DNA from: a bacterium
Lineage (GTDB): Bacteria; Planctomycetota; J058; JAJDCP01
NCBI GenBank assembly: GCA_030428695.1
Contig: JAUIEM010000126.1
Span: forward strand, 1 to 23,279
Direction: 5' to 3'
Length of the DNA: 23,279 nt
Shown: positions 15,568 to 22,359 of the stretch, piece after piece
How the letters are laid out: each line of letters opens with the position of its first letter
How positions within the stretch are numbered: the stretch's first letter is position 1
Position numbers and translations under genes: made by a program
Notes under the pieces: model-generated
What the model saw: only the letters and a program-made list of their open reading frames with translations
The model's database searches: none
Told to the model about the DNA's origin: nothing

Positions 15568-16934
15568 CATTGCGCGGCAAGTTGCCGGCCCAGCTCGATG
15601 AAGCTCTCGGTCAGGGTCGGGTGGTACCAGGGCATCGCCGCGATATCCCGGAAGCTGCCGCGGAAGTGCATCAACGCCGCCGCGACGTGGATCATGTCGT
15701 CGGCCCGCGGGCCGAAGATCTGGCAGCCGACGAGCTCCCCGCTCGCCTTGTCCGCGAGCAGCTTGGCGCGGCCGTGGCGGGTCTCCATCACGATTCCCCG
15801 GCCCTGCTCGGCGAAGTTTTTCCGCGCGACCGCCAGCTCGAGCCCCAGGGCGCGCGCCTCGGGCTCGGTCAGCCCGACGCTCGCGAAGGGCGGGTCGGTG
15901 AAGATCACCTCCATCTTCAGGCGGTAGTCCTGCTCCTCGTTGCCACCGACGGCGTTCGCCCCCGCGACCGCGCCTTCCTGGTTGGCGAGATGGAGGATCT
16001 GGTAGCTGCCCGTCGCGTCGCCGGCGACCCAGACCCGCTCGTTGCTGGTCCGCATCCCCGCGTCGTGGACCACCTTGCCGCCCTCGACCGCGATCCCCGC
16101 TGCCTCCAGCCCGAGCCCTGCGAGGTTCGCCGTGCGCCCGACGGCGCTGAGGAAGCGCTCGGCGACGACCTCCCGGGCTTCCCCATCGACCTCCAGCGAG
16201 AAGCGGATGCCCCCGTCGCAGGGCGCCACGCGCTCGATGCTCGCCCCGACGTGGAGGGCGCTGCCGGGATGCTCGAGGAAGGCGGCGGAGACGAGCGGCG
16301 TGAACTCCGCATCGACCTTCGACAAGAGCGGGCTGCGATTGACCAGCGTGACCTCGACGCCGAAGCGCGCGAAGAACCAGGCGAGCTCGAGGCCGATCGG
16401 CCCGGCCCCCTGCACGACCAGCGACCTCGGCAGGGTCTCGAGCCGCATCACCTCGTCGCTGCTCATCACCTCGATGCTGTCGAGCCCCGGGATCGGCAGG
16501 CGGTGCGGCACCGAGCCGGTCGCGAGCACGTAGCCGCGGCCCGCCCGGTAGCGCTGGCCCCCGGCCTCGACGCAGTCCGGCCCGACGAAGCGCGCCCGGG
16601 CGTCGAGCACCTCGTAGGCCGAGCGCTCGATGCCGGCCAGTTTGGCACGCTTGAAGCGCGCGACCTTGGCCGCCTTGCGGGCCATGATCTTCGGGAAGTC
16701 GAAGCTGCGGCCCTCGACCGCGAGGCCGAGGGGCTCGAGGTGGCGCATCTCCTCGTACAGCTCCGCGCAGTGCAGGAGCGCCTTGGTCGGCATGCAGCCG
16801 CGCAGGATGCACAGGCCGCCGAGCTCGCCGTCGTTGATCATCAGGGTGCGCGCGCCGGCCGCGGAAGCGACCGACGCGGCTTTGGTTCCGGCGCTGCCGC
16901 CGCCGAGCACGATCACGTCGTAGTCGGTGTTCAT
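15564..16934 (-). CDS. FAD-dependent pyridine nucleotide-disulfide oxidoreductase (lipoamide dehydrogenase/mercuric reductase-like)
   Basis: The 456-residue protein has the full layout of the class I disulfide reductases. An N-terminal FAD-binding VIVLGGGSAG (7-16) is followed by the redox-active cysteine pair C42 and C47 in GGLCILRGCMPTK. The NAD(P) motif GAGPIGLELA is at 176-185 and the second FAD contact is WVAGDATG. The dimer-interface domain ends in YHPTLTE, supplying catalytic H438 and E443. The enzyme passes electrons from NAD(P)H or dihydrolipoamide through FAD and the disulfide. Without lipoyl-complex genes nearby the substrate cannot be named. Glutathione- or mercury-specific residues were not identified. 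ATG at 16934 has GGGAG upstream; the longer frame from 16985 lacks homology at its start. Confidence 0.9.
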   Translation of the reverse strand: MNTDYDVIVLGGGSAGTKAASVASAAGARTLMINDGELGGLCILRGCMPTKALLHCAELYEEMRHLEPLGLAVEGRSFDFPKIMARKAAKVARFKRAKLAGIERSAYEVLDARARFVGPDCVEAGGQRYRAGRGYVLATGSVPHRLPIPGLDSIEVMSSDEVMRLETLPRSLVVQGAGPIGLELAWFFARFGVEVTLVNRSPLLSKVDAEFTPLVSAAFLEHPGSALHVGASIERVAPCDGGIRFSLEVDGEAREVVAERFLSAVGRTANLAGLGLEAAGIAVEGGKVVHDAGMRTSNERVWVAGDATGSYQILHLANQEGAVAGANAVGGNEEQDYRLKMEVIFTDPPFASVGLTEPEARALGLELAVARKNFAEQGRGIVMETRHGRAKLLADKASGELVGCQIFGPRADDMIHVAAALMHFRGSFRDIAAMPWYHPTLTESFIELGRQLAAQC

Positions 16935-16986
16935 CGTCCGTCTCCCTTGCAGGGGCGCGCCCGGCGCGGGCGGCCGCGTGGCCAAG

Positions 16987-17016
16987 AAGGTACGGGATCG
17001 CGGGCCGGCAAAGCAA
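16987..17016 (-). promoter_or_regulatory. Putative promoter of the oxidoreductase gene
   Basis: Minus-strand TTGCTT (17011-17016) and TACCTT (16987-16992) are 18 bases apart in the divergent spacer, about 53 bases before the ATG. The match is moderate. Confidence 0.4.
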
Positions 17017-17100
17017 GCCCGGTCCCGCGCTGCAGCGCCGGCACCCGCACGGTCGTGCGCGCTCTGCTACAGTGCTCCTGGACCGCCGCTGGAGGAAGCC

Positions 17101-18339
17101 GTGAAACACGCCCTGCTCTGCCTGCTCGCCCTGACCGCCGCCGCCCAGGAGGACGCCACCTCCCGCTACGACCTGACCTGCGAGGCGACCCTGCGCCCGG
17201 AGCGCGGGGAGATCGACGTCAGCCTCGTCCTCGGCGAAGGGGCCGAGCAGGTCCATTGGCTGCGCCTGAGCCCCCGGGATGGGCGCCACCTCGACCTGGC
17301 GACGAGCGACGGCAGCCTCGAGCGTCAGGCCGACGACCGCTGGCTGTGGGAGCCGCCGGACGAGGGGGGCCGGCTGCGCTACCGCTTCGTCGTCGACAAA
17401 CCACGGGACGACAAGGGCTACGCGGCGCTCGCCACGCCGACCTGGATGCTGTTCAAGCTCGACGACCTGATGCCCTCGATGACCAGCAAGAACAAGAAGG
17501 GCGCGCGCTCGACCACCCGCATCCGGCTGTTCCTCCCCGCGGGCTGGGAGCTCGCCCTGCCCTTCGCCCTCGAGCCGGACGGCAGCTTCGTGTTCGACAA
17601 CCCGAACACCTGGGTGGACCGGCCCCGCGGCTGGGTGATGGCGGGCCATCTCGACACGGTCGAGGGCGACTTCGAGGGCATGCGCTGCATCGTCGCCGGG
17701 CCGGCGGGCGTCGAGGTCCGGGCCGCGCGGCGCCTCGCGCTGATCGAGGCGGTGGCGGAGGAGTCCCGCGCGCTGTTCGGGCCGCTCCCCGAGCGCCTGC
17801 TGATCGTCTCCGCCGAGGATCCGCTGTGGCTCGGGGGACTGTCCGGGCGGCGCTCGATCTACATCCACGCCCGCCGCCACGAGGTCGACGACGACGGCAC
17901 CTGGTCGTTGATCCACGAGTGGTTCCACGCCGCCACCCGCAACCGCACCTCGGAAGACGGCGACTGGATCAGCGAGGGCCTGGCCGAGCTCTACGCCGTC
18001 GAGCTGCCCCTGCGCTCCGGGTTGATCGACGCGGCCGGGGCGGCCGACGCCTTCGCGCGCATCGAGGCCAAGGGCGAAGGGGTCGAAGACCTGCTCGTGC
18101 GCTCCTCGACCGGCAAGGTCAGCGCCCGCGCCGTCGTCGCCCTGCGCGCCCTCGACGCGGAGCTCCGCGCGCGCAGCGAGGGCGCCCTGAGCATGGACGA
18201 CGTCGTGCGGGAGATCATCGCCTTCGACGCGTCGCTCTCCTCGACGGAGTTCAAGCAGATCGTCGACCGCCTGCTCGGCGAGGACAGCGCGCCGATGTTC
18301 GTCGAGCACGTCCCCGGCTGGCCGCCCCGCGAGCCCTGA
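17101..18339 (+). CDS. Secreted zinc metallopeptidase, M61-like
   Basis: The 412-residue protein starts at a GTG with GGAGG 5 bases upstream and has a signal peptide (VKHALLCLLALTAAAQ). The N-terminal half is beta-rich (about 20-200), as in M1/M61 family peptidases. The catalytic motif HEWFH (272-276) follows, with a candidate third zinc ligand E292 in ISEGLAELYAVE, giving the gluzincin pattern HExxH...E. The spacing and the WISEGLAEL block resemble the M61 (glycyl aminopeptidase-like) group. No C-terminal PDZ domain is seen, and the rest is helical. It is probably active in the periplasm or outside the cell. It ends about 210 bases before the tandem micro-ORFs on the same strand; a functional link is unproven. 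Confidence 0.78.
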   Translation: MKHALLCLLALTAAAQEDATSRYDLTCEATLRPERGEIDVSLVLGEGAEQVHWLRLSPRDGRHLDLATSDGSLERQADDRWLWEPPDEGGRLRYRFVVDKPRDDKGYAALATPTWMLFKLDDLMPSMTSKNKKGARSTTRIRLFLPAGWELALPFALEPDGSFVFDNPNTWVDRPRGWVMAGHLDTVEGDFEGMRCIVAGPAGVEVRAARRLALIEAVAEESRALFGPLPERLLIVSAEDPLWLGGLSGRRSIYIHARRHEVDDDGTWSLIHEWFHAATRNRTSEDGDWISEGLAELYAVELPLRSGLIDAAGAADAFARIEAKGEGVEDLLVRSSTGKVSARAVVALRALDAELRARSEGALSMDDVVREIIAFDASLSSTEFKQIVDRLLGEDSAPMFVEHVPGWPPREP

Positions 18340-18552
18340 CGGGCGCTCTGGAGGCCGCGTACGTATGACGGCCGTATGATCAGCCGCGGGGCCGGCATAC
18401 AACTTCCCCCGCCCCCGCACCCGCTCGATGCCGCCGAACCCGCCCGCCAGGCGGGGCCGGACAAAATCGTAAAGACCATTTACTTTTCGGCATCAGGTTT
18501 GCATATCTCCTGCCGACGCGGCGAGACGCCGCCCCACAAGGAGAAACGAACC
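18340..18552 (+). promoter_or_regulatory. Leader/promoter region of the tandem micro-ORFs
   Basis: No gene is seen. A patch at 18461-18510 is clearly A/T-richer than its surroundings. It holds the inverted repeat GTAAA/TTTAC (18469-18483) and a weak promoter-like pair TTTACT (18479-18484) and CATATC (18502-18507), 17 bases apart. A perfect GCGGCG-AGA-CGCCGC stem (about 18518-18532) follows in the presumed leader, just before the AGGAG of the first peptide. The left part has a GC hairpin (CCCGCCAGGCGGG) that may end the protease transcript. Confidence 0.4.
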
Positions 18553-18669
18553 ATGCGTATCCGCACCCAGATCCACGCCGGACCGACCCGCCCCGCCTGC
18601 GACAACTGCACCGCCGGAAAAGACATCCAGGGACAGCCCGGCCAGCTCTTCTTCCGCTTCCGCGGTTGA
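18553..18669 (+). CDS. CxxC micropeptide, copy 1 (38 residues)
   Basis: The ATG has AGGAG 9 bases upstream. The peptide begins MRIRTQIHAGPTRPACDNC, continues TAGKDIQGQPGQ and ends LFFRFRG. C16 and C19 form a CxxC pair. It is basic, has no signal peptide and no membrane segment. That a real gene lies here is supported by the conserved reading frame, the individual ribosome binding site and the two further copies with the same N-terminal pattern. The constant N-terminus and variable C-terminus recall leader and core of ribosomally made modified peptides, but no modifying enzyme (radical SAM, YcaO, LanM) is in the window. A small metal-binding protein is another option. Function unknown. Confidence 0.72.
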   Translation: MRIRTQIHAGPTRPACDNCTAGKDIQGQPGQLFFRFRG

Positions 18670-18720
18670 TCCACGCGGACCAGCCGAGACCGCTCAACCA
18701 CAGACCCAGGAGAAACGAAC

Positions 18721-18834
18721 ATGCGTATCCGCACCCAGATCCACGCCGGACCGACCCGCCCCGCCTGCGACAACTGCACCGCCGGAAAGCGCATCCAGGG
18801 ACAGCCCGGCCAGCTCTTCGTCTTCCGCGGTTGA
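18721..18834 (+). CDS. CxxC micropeptide, copy 2 (37 residues)
   Basis: Residues 1-23 are identical to copy 1. The differences are D24 to R (KDIQ to KRIQ) and a shortened C-terminus (LFVFRG instead of LFFRFRG). The gain and loss of codons keeps the frame open, which supports selection for the peptide. Its own AGGAGAAACGAAC sits directly before the ATG. The gap from copy 1 is 51 bases, with no terminator seen, so all three copies are probably on one transcript. Confidence 0.72.
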   Translation: MRIRTQIHAGPTRPACDNCTAGKRIQGQPGQLFVFRG

Positions 18835-18879
18835 TCGACGCCGCCCCTCCACCAAAGCGCCCCGCCAGGAGAACACATC

Positions 18880-18966
18880 ATGCGTACCCGCACCCGGATC
18901 CACGCTGGACCCGACAAGCCCGCCTGCGGCTATTGTGCCGTCGCCTTCGGCGCCCGCCCCCGCTGA
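18880..18966 (+). CDS. CxxC micropeptide, copy 3 (28 residues, diverged and shorter)
   Basis: The peptide begins MRTRTRIHAGPDKPACGYC and ends AVAFGARPR. It keeps the MRxRTxIHAGPxxPACxxC pattern at the same positions (C16, C19) while the DNA and the C-terminus have diverged, so the N-terminal 19 residues are the conserved part. AGGAG lies 9 bases before the ATG. Its stop is 10 bases from the stop of the converging lipoprotein gene, with no clear terminator between them. Confidence 0.68.
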   Translation: MRTRTRIHAGPDKPACGYCAVAFGARPR

Positions 18967-18976
18967 CCGGACCCGC

Positions 18977-19711
18977 TCAGGGCTCGACGGTCGCCCCGCC
19001 CGGCGGCTCCTCCAGAGGAGCCTCGCCGGGCGTCTCCGCCGGCGCCGGGGCGCGCTCCTCGGTCTCCCGCCGGCGCTCGTGCATCGCCGCGTCGATGATC
19101 TTCACCAGGCCCGGGTGGTCGTTCCAGTCCGCCGCCTCGACCGGCAGCTGATGGGTCCCGTCCGGGCGTTTCTGGCCGAGGAAGGGGGACGCCCCGTATT
19201 CCAGCAGCAGCTCGACCGCCCGCCGGTCCCCCTGGCGGGCGGCCCACCACAGGGGCGTGTAGACGAAGTGCCGGGAGCTGTGGCCGAGGTTGGGCTCGGC
19301 GCCCGCCTCGAGCAGCTTCTCTGCCAGCGCGTACTCCCCGGCCCGCAGGGCGTGCAGGAGCCGGCTGTCGGTGCCCTTGATCTGGTTCGGGTCGCCGAGC
19401 CCGTCGTCCTCGGGATCCGGCGGCGGCTCGCTGTTCGCCCAGGTGACCAGGGCGACGATCGAGGTGAAGGGCAGGAAGGCCGTGTCGAACACGAAGCTGA
19501 AGGGCAGATCGACGTACCACAGCCCCCCGATGACGAAGGCCTTGTCGGCCTCGAGCACATCCCACTGCACGCCCGCGTAGGGCATCCCGCGCAGGTGGTT
19601 CGCCTCGCGCTCGGACTCGAGGAAGCCCCGCGGCAGCTCGGCCTGGAACAGGCTGCTGAAGGTCCCGCAGCCGGCCAGAGGCAGAAGGAGCAGGAGGAAG
19701 AGGAAGCGCAC
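18977..19711 (-). CDS. Lipoprotein: YceK/YidQ-like domain fused to ankyrin repeats
   Basis: The 244-residue protein has a lipoprotein signal (MRFLFLLLLLPLAGC, lipobox LAGC, C15). Residues about 43-90 (MPYAGVQWDVLEADK, LWYVDLPFSFVFDTAFLPFT) match the pattern of YceK/YidQ-type lipoproteins. A proline-rich linker (PPPDPEDDG) leads to two to three ankyrin-like repeats (about 115-215: LLHALRAGEYALAEKLLEAG, TPLWWAARQGDRRAVELLLE). The tail is rich in Pro, Glu and Ala. Ankyrin repeats bind proteins, so an envelope-anchored scaffold is plausible. The start is a GTG one base after the stop of the PTS enzyme I gene, indicating translational coupling; no good ribosome binding site is seen. Confidence 0.78.
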   Translation of the reverse strand: MRFLFLLLLLPLAGCGTFSSLFQAELPRGFLESEREANHLRGMPYAGVQWDVLEADKAFVIGGLWYVDLPFSFVFDTAFLPFTSIVALVTWANSEPPPDPEDDGLGDPNQIKGTDSRLLHALRAGEYALAEKLLEAGAEPNLGHSSRHFVYTPLWWAARQGDRRAVELLLEYGASPFLGQKRPDGTHQLPVEAADWNDHPGLVKIIDAAMHERRRETEERAPAPAETPGEAPLEEPPGGATVEP

Positions 19712-19712
19712 G

Positions 19713-21452
19713 TCAGAACAGCTGCGGGATGATCTTCCGCACGCGGTCGCGCAGGTAGCGCTCCGTCTTGAGGGGATCGTCCGCGTTCCGGATGTTGTCG
19801 ACCAGCTTCTTCGCGTCGCGCATGCTGATCGAGCGGATCACCGCCTTGACCTCCGGGATCATCGCCGGCGCGAGGCTGAGATGGGTCAGGCCGAGCCCGA
19901 TCAGCGGCAGGGTGTACTCGACCTCGCCGCACATCTCGCCGCACATCGAGACCGGCTTCGACTTCTCCCGCCCCACCTTGATCACGTTCGCGACCAGCCG
20001 CAGCACCGACGGATCGATCGGCTGGTAGAGCGAGGCGACGCGCTCGTTGACGCGGTCGACCGCCAGGGTGTACTGCACGAGGTCGTTGGTGCCGACGCTG
20101 AAGAAGTCGGTCTTCTTGGAGAGCTGGTCGGCGACCAGCGCCGCCGACGGCACCTCGACCATGATCCCGACCGGGATGCGCCGCTTGTAGTGGACGCCCT
20201 CGTCGTCGAGGGCCGAGCGCACGTCGTCGAGGATGTTGTGCACCCGCTTGAGCTCGCGCATCGAGCTGACCATCGGGATCATCACCCGCACCGGCCCGTA
20301 GGCGCTCGCCCGCAGGATCGCCCGCAGCTGGATCTTGAACACGTCGAGGTGCTCGAAGCAGTAGCGGATCGAGCGGCAGCCGAGGAAGGGGTTCTTCTCG
20401 GGCGCGGCGTTGTCGTCGCCGAGGAAGAACTTGTCCCCGCCGAGGTCGAGGGTGCGGATGATCAGGGGCTTGCCGTCGAGCAGCTCGATCGAGCGCTTGT
20501 AGGCCTGGAAGTGGTCGTCCTCGGAGGGCGCGGGGTTGTCGAGGTAGAGGAACTCGGTCCGGTACAGGCCGATGCCCTCGGCGCCGTTGGCGAGCGCGAA
20601 TTCGATCTCTTCCGGCGACTCGATGTTCGCCCACAGGTGGATGCGGTAGCCGTCGATGGTCTCGGCCGGCAGGTCGCGGATCGCCGACAGCTCGGACTGG
20701 AACGCCCGGTACAGCCGCTCCTTGTTGCGGTAGTCGGCCAGGGTCGCCTCGTCGGGGTCGACGATCACGATGCCCTTGCGGCCGTCGATGATCACCAGGT
20801 CGCCGTTGGAGACCTCCTGGGTGATGTTGCCGAGCCCGACCACCGCCGGGATGCCGAGGGCCTTGGCGACGATCGCGGTGTGCGAGGTGCGCCCGCCCTG
20901 GTCGGTCGCGAAGCCGACGGTCTTGTCCTTGTCGAGGTTCGCGGTCTGCGACGGGGTCAGGTCGACCGCGATCAGGATCACGTCCTCGTTGAGGCTGCGG
21001 AACTCCTCGAGGCGCTCGCCGACCAGGTGGCGGATCAGCCGATTCTCGACGTCCCAGATGTCCCGGACGCGCTCGGCGAAGACCCGGTCGTTGAAGCCCT
21101 GCATGCGCTTGGCGGCCGCGCGGTAGGTGCGGGTGACCGCGTACTCCGGCGCCTGGCGCTCGCCGCGGATGCGCTCCACGACCTGGCCGACCAGGGTCGG
21201 GTCCTCGATCAGCAGCTGGTGGGCGGTGAAGATGTTGCTCAGCTCCTGGCCGAGCTGGACCTCGACCCGATGCTGCAGCTCGACGAGCTCGACGACCGCC
21301 TTCTGGCGCGCCTTCTTGTAGCGCTCGAGGGCGCCGGGCACCTCCGCGTCGGGGATGATGCGCTCGGGGATGCTCAGCTCCTCCGTGTCGAGCACGTACG
21401 CTCGCCGGATCGAGATCCCCGGGCTGACGGCCACCCCTTTCTTCAGGTGCAC
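19713..21452 (-). CDS. ptsI: PTS enzyme I (phosphoenolpyruvate-protein phosphotransferase)
   Basis: Enzyme I takes phosphate from PEP and passes it to HPr in the cytoplasm. The 579-residue length is standard. The N-terminal HPr-binding region is followed by the phosphohistidine motif GGRTSHTAIVAKALGIPAVVG with H191. The PEP-binding TIM-barrel has GIGLYRTEFLY, RTLDLGGDK, FLGCRSIRY, MIPMV and SVGTNDLVQYTLAVDR, and the catalytic cysteine C504 in SMCGE. No GAF domain precedes it, so it is ptsI-type rather than the nitrogen-type ptsP. The start is GTG at 21452 with AGGG upstream. It follows HPr by 47 bases. No enzyme II genes are in the window, which suggests a regulatory role. Confidence 0.96.
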   Translation of the reverse strand: MHLKKGVAVSPGISIRRAYVLDTEELSIPERIIPDAEVPGALERYKKARQKAVVELVELQHRVEVQLGQELSNIFTAHQLLIEDPTLVGQVVERIRGERQAPEYAVTRTYRAAAKRMQGFNDRVFAERVRDIWDVENRLIRHLVGERLEEFRSLNEDVILIAVDLTPSQTANLDKDKTVGFATDQGGRTSHTAIVAKALGIPAVVGLGNITQEVSNGDLVIIDGRKGIVIVDPDEATLADYRNKERLYRAFQSELSAIRDLPAETIDGYRIHLWANIESPEEIEFALANGAEGIGLYRTEFLYLDNPAPSEDDHFQAYKRSIELLDGKPLIIRTLDLGGDKFFLGDDNAAPEKNPFLGCRSIRYCFEHLDVFKIQLRAILRASAYGPVRVMIPMVSSMRELKRVHNILDDVRSALDDEGVHYKRRIPVGIMVEVPSAALVADQLSKKTDFFSVGTNDLVQYTLAVDRVNERVASLYQPIDPSVLRLVANVIKVGREKSKPVSMCGEMCGEVEYTLPLIGLGLTHLSLAPAMIPEVKAVIRSISMRDAKKLVDNIRNADDPLKTERYLRDRVRKIIPQLF

Positions 21453-21499
21453 AAAGGACCCTCGCTCGCGGGGACTCGTGCGAGCCCCCGGGTGGCGCC

Positions 21500-21772
21500 T
21501 TACTCTTCGTTGAACTTGTTCGCGATCAGGGCGACGATGGACTTGACGGCTTCCTCGGCGTCCTCGCCTTCGGCGCGCACGGTGAGCTGCGCCCCCTTCG
21601 GCGCGCCGAGGGTCAGGAGCCCCATGATGCTCTTGCCGTCGACGGTGTAGCCGTCCTTGGTCACCTGGATGGTGCTCTTGAACGTCGTGGCCGTCTGGAC
21701 CAGCATCGTGATCGGCCGGGCGTGCAGCCCGTACTTGTTCAAGATGCTGGCGGTCGCTTCAAAGGAAGCCAT
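21500..21772 (-). CDS. ptsH: Phosphocarrier protein HPr
   Basis: The 90-residue protein carries the enzyme I-dependent site H17 in YGLHARP. It also has the regulatory-serine region DGKSIMGLLTLGAPKG with S48, equivalent to Ser46 of other HPr proteins, so phosphorylation by an HPr kinase is possible, although no hprK is seen here. ATG at 21772 has GGAG 8 bases upstream; the longer frame to 22120 runs antisense-like through hpf in another frame and is not used. It lies between hpf and ptsI on one strand. Confidence 0.95.
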   Translation of the reverse strand: MASFEATASILNKYGLHARPITMLVQTATTFKSTIQVTKDGYTVDGKSIMGLLTLGAPKGAQLTVRAEGEDAEEAVKSIVALIANKFNEE

Positions 21773-21796
21773 CAAGCCGACTCCTGCCGGGCCCCT

Positions 21797-21810
21797 CCCC
21801 CGGTCGGGGG
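21797..21810 (-). other. Short GC hairpin between hpf and ptsH
   Basis: CCCCC (21797-21801) and GGGGG (21806-21810) form a tight stem with the loop GGTC. No T-run follows, so it is more likely an RNA stability or processing element than a terminator. Confidence 0.4.
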
Positions 21811-21833
21811 TCAGGCTCTCCACGAAGGGCCCG

Positions 21834-21866
21834 ATTGTGGGAAAACTCTCAGTAGTTTTCCACAAT
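21834..21866 (-). promoter_or_regulatory. Inverted repeat spanning the hpf stop codon
   Basis: ATTGTGGGAAAACT (21834-21847) and AGTTTTCCACAAT (21854-21866) pair over 13 bases with one bulge. The hpf stop codon (21849-21851) lies in the 6-base loop. One arm is the codons for the last residues of HPF (IVENY). The repeat is A/T-rich in a GC-rich setting. Confidence 0.6.
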
Positions 21867-22226
21867 TTCTTCATAGGTCGGCTCGTCGCCTTCGACCTTC
21901 TCGTCGCGCGTCCAGCGCTTGCCGTCCCGGCTGCCCTTGTGGCCCTTGAGCTTCTGTTTCTGGCGCCGCAGCTGCTTCTCGAGCTTCTCCACCACCATGT
22001 CGACCGCGGCCCGCACGTGGCTGTGCTCGGCCTTCGCGACGAACTGCCCGCCGACCTTGGCCTTGGCGGTCGCCTCCACGCCTTTCTTGCCGGCCTCTTC
22101 GAACAGCACCACATCGACATGTTGGAGCAGATCGTAGAAGCGCTCGAGGCCTCCGATCTTGTCGTGGACGTGGCTCTTCGTCGAGTCGGACACCTGCACG
22201 TGGCGGGCAGTGATGTTGATCTGCAT
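21849..22226 (-). CDS. hpf: Ribosome hibernation promoting factor (HPF/RaiA family)
   Basis: HPF binds the 30S subunit in the mRNA/tRNA channel and stalls ribosomes in stationary phase. The 125-residue protein has the typical MQINITARHVQVSDSTKSHV, KIGGLERFYD and a central region FVAKAEHSHVRAAVDMVVEKLEKQLRRQKQKLKGH. A short charged tail replaces the dimerising domain of long HPF. ATG at 22226 has AAAGGAG 6 bases upstream; the TTG three bases earlier is not needed. Placement before HPr and enzyme I recalls the rpoN-hpf-ptsN-type clusters of Proteobacteria. Confidence 0.95.
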   Translation of the reverse strand: MQINITARHVQVSDSTKSHVHDKIGGLERFYDLLQHVDVVLFEEAGKKGVEATAKAKVGGQFVAKAEHSHVRAAVDMVVEKLEKQLRRQKQKLKGHKGSRDGKRWTRDEKVEGDEPTYEEIVENY

Positions 22227-22326
22227 CAAGGTCTCCTTTCCAGAGAATCGAACGGCCAGAGAAACGACGGCCGGGATGCGACCGGCCGGACACGGGCGAC
22301 CGGGGAGCGACGACCATGACGCCCCC

Positions 22327-22353
22327 GGCTCCGGAGCGCGAGGCCCCGGAGCC
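22327..22353 (-). other. Hairpin after the metallophosphoesterase gene
   Basis: GGCTCCGG (22327-22334) and CCGGAGCC (22346-22353) form a perfect 8-base stem starting 6 bases after the stop codon. No T-run follows on the minus strand, so intrinsic termination is doubtful. The remaining spacer to hpf (22227-22326) shows GC-rich inverted repeats but no clear promoter. Confidence 0.45.
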
Positions 22354-22359
22354 CGACGG

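Larger units (their letters stand above)
18539..18834 (+). repeat. Tandem duplication covering RBS and coding region of two micro-ORFs
   Basis: The segments starting at 18539 and 18708 share the ribosome-binding leader AGGAGAAACGAAC. The two coding regions (ATG at 18553 and 18721) are identical for their first 66 bases and nearly identical afterwards. A third, diverged copy starts at 18867 with AGGAGAACACATC. Start-to-start distances are 168 and 159 bases. The two near-identical copies imply a recent duplication or gene conversion. Confidence 0.9.

Noticed and set aside
15561..18368. A 935-codon open frame on the plus strand
   Set aside because: It is antisense to the oxidoreductase and out of frame with the protease, with Arg/Pro-rich translation and no recognisable motif.
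15253..18420. A 1055-codon open frame on the minus strand
   Set aside because: It runs out of frame through the oxidoreductase and antisense to the metalloprotease. Its translation is low-complexity Arg/Gly/Ala-rich and shows no domain; GC-rich codon bias creates such shadows.
18539..18966. CRISPR array
   Set aside because: The repeats are long coding copies with unequal length and no short regular spacers; no cas genes are present.
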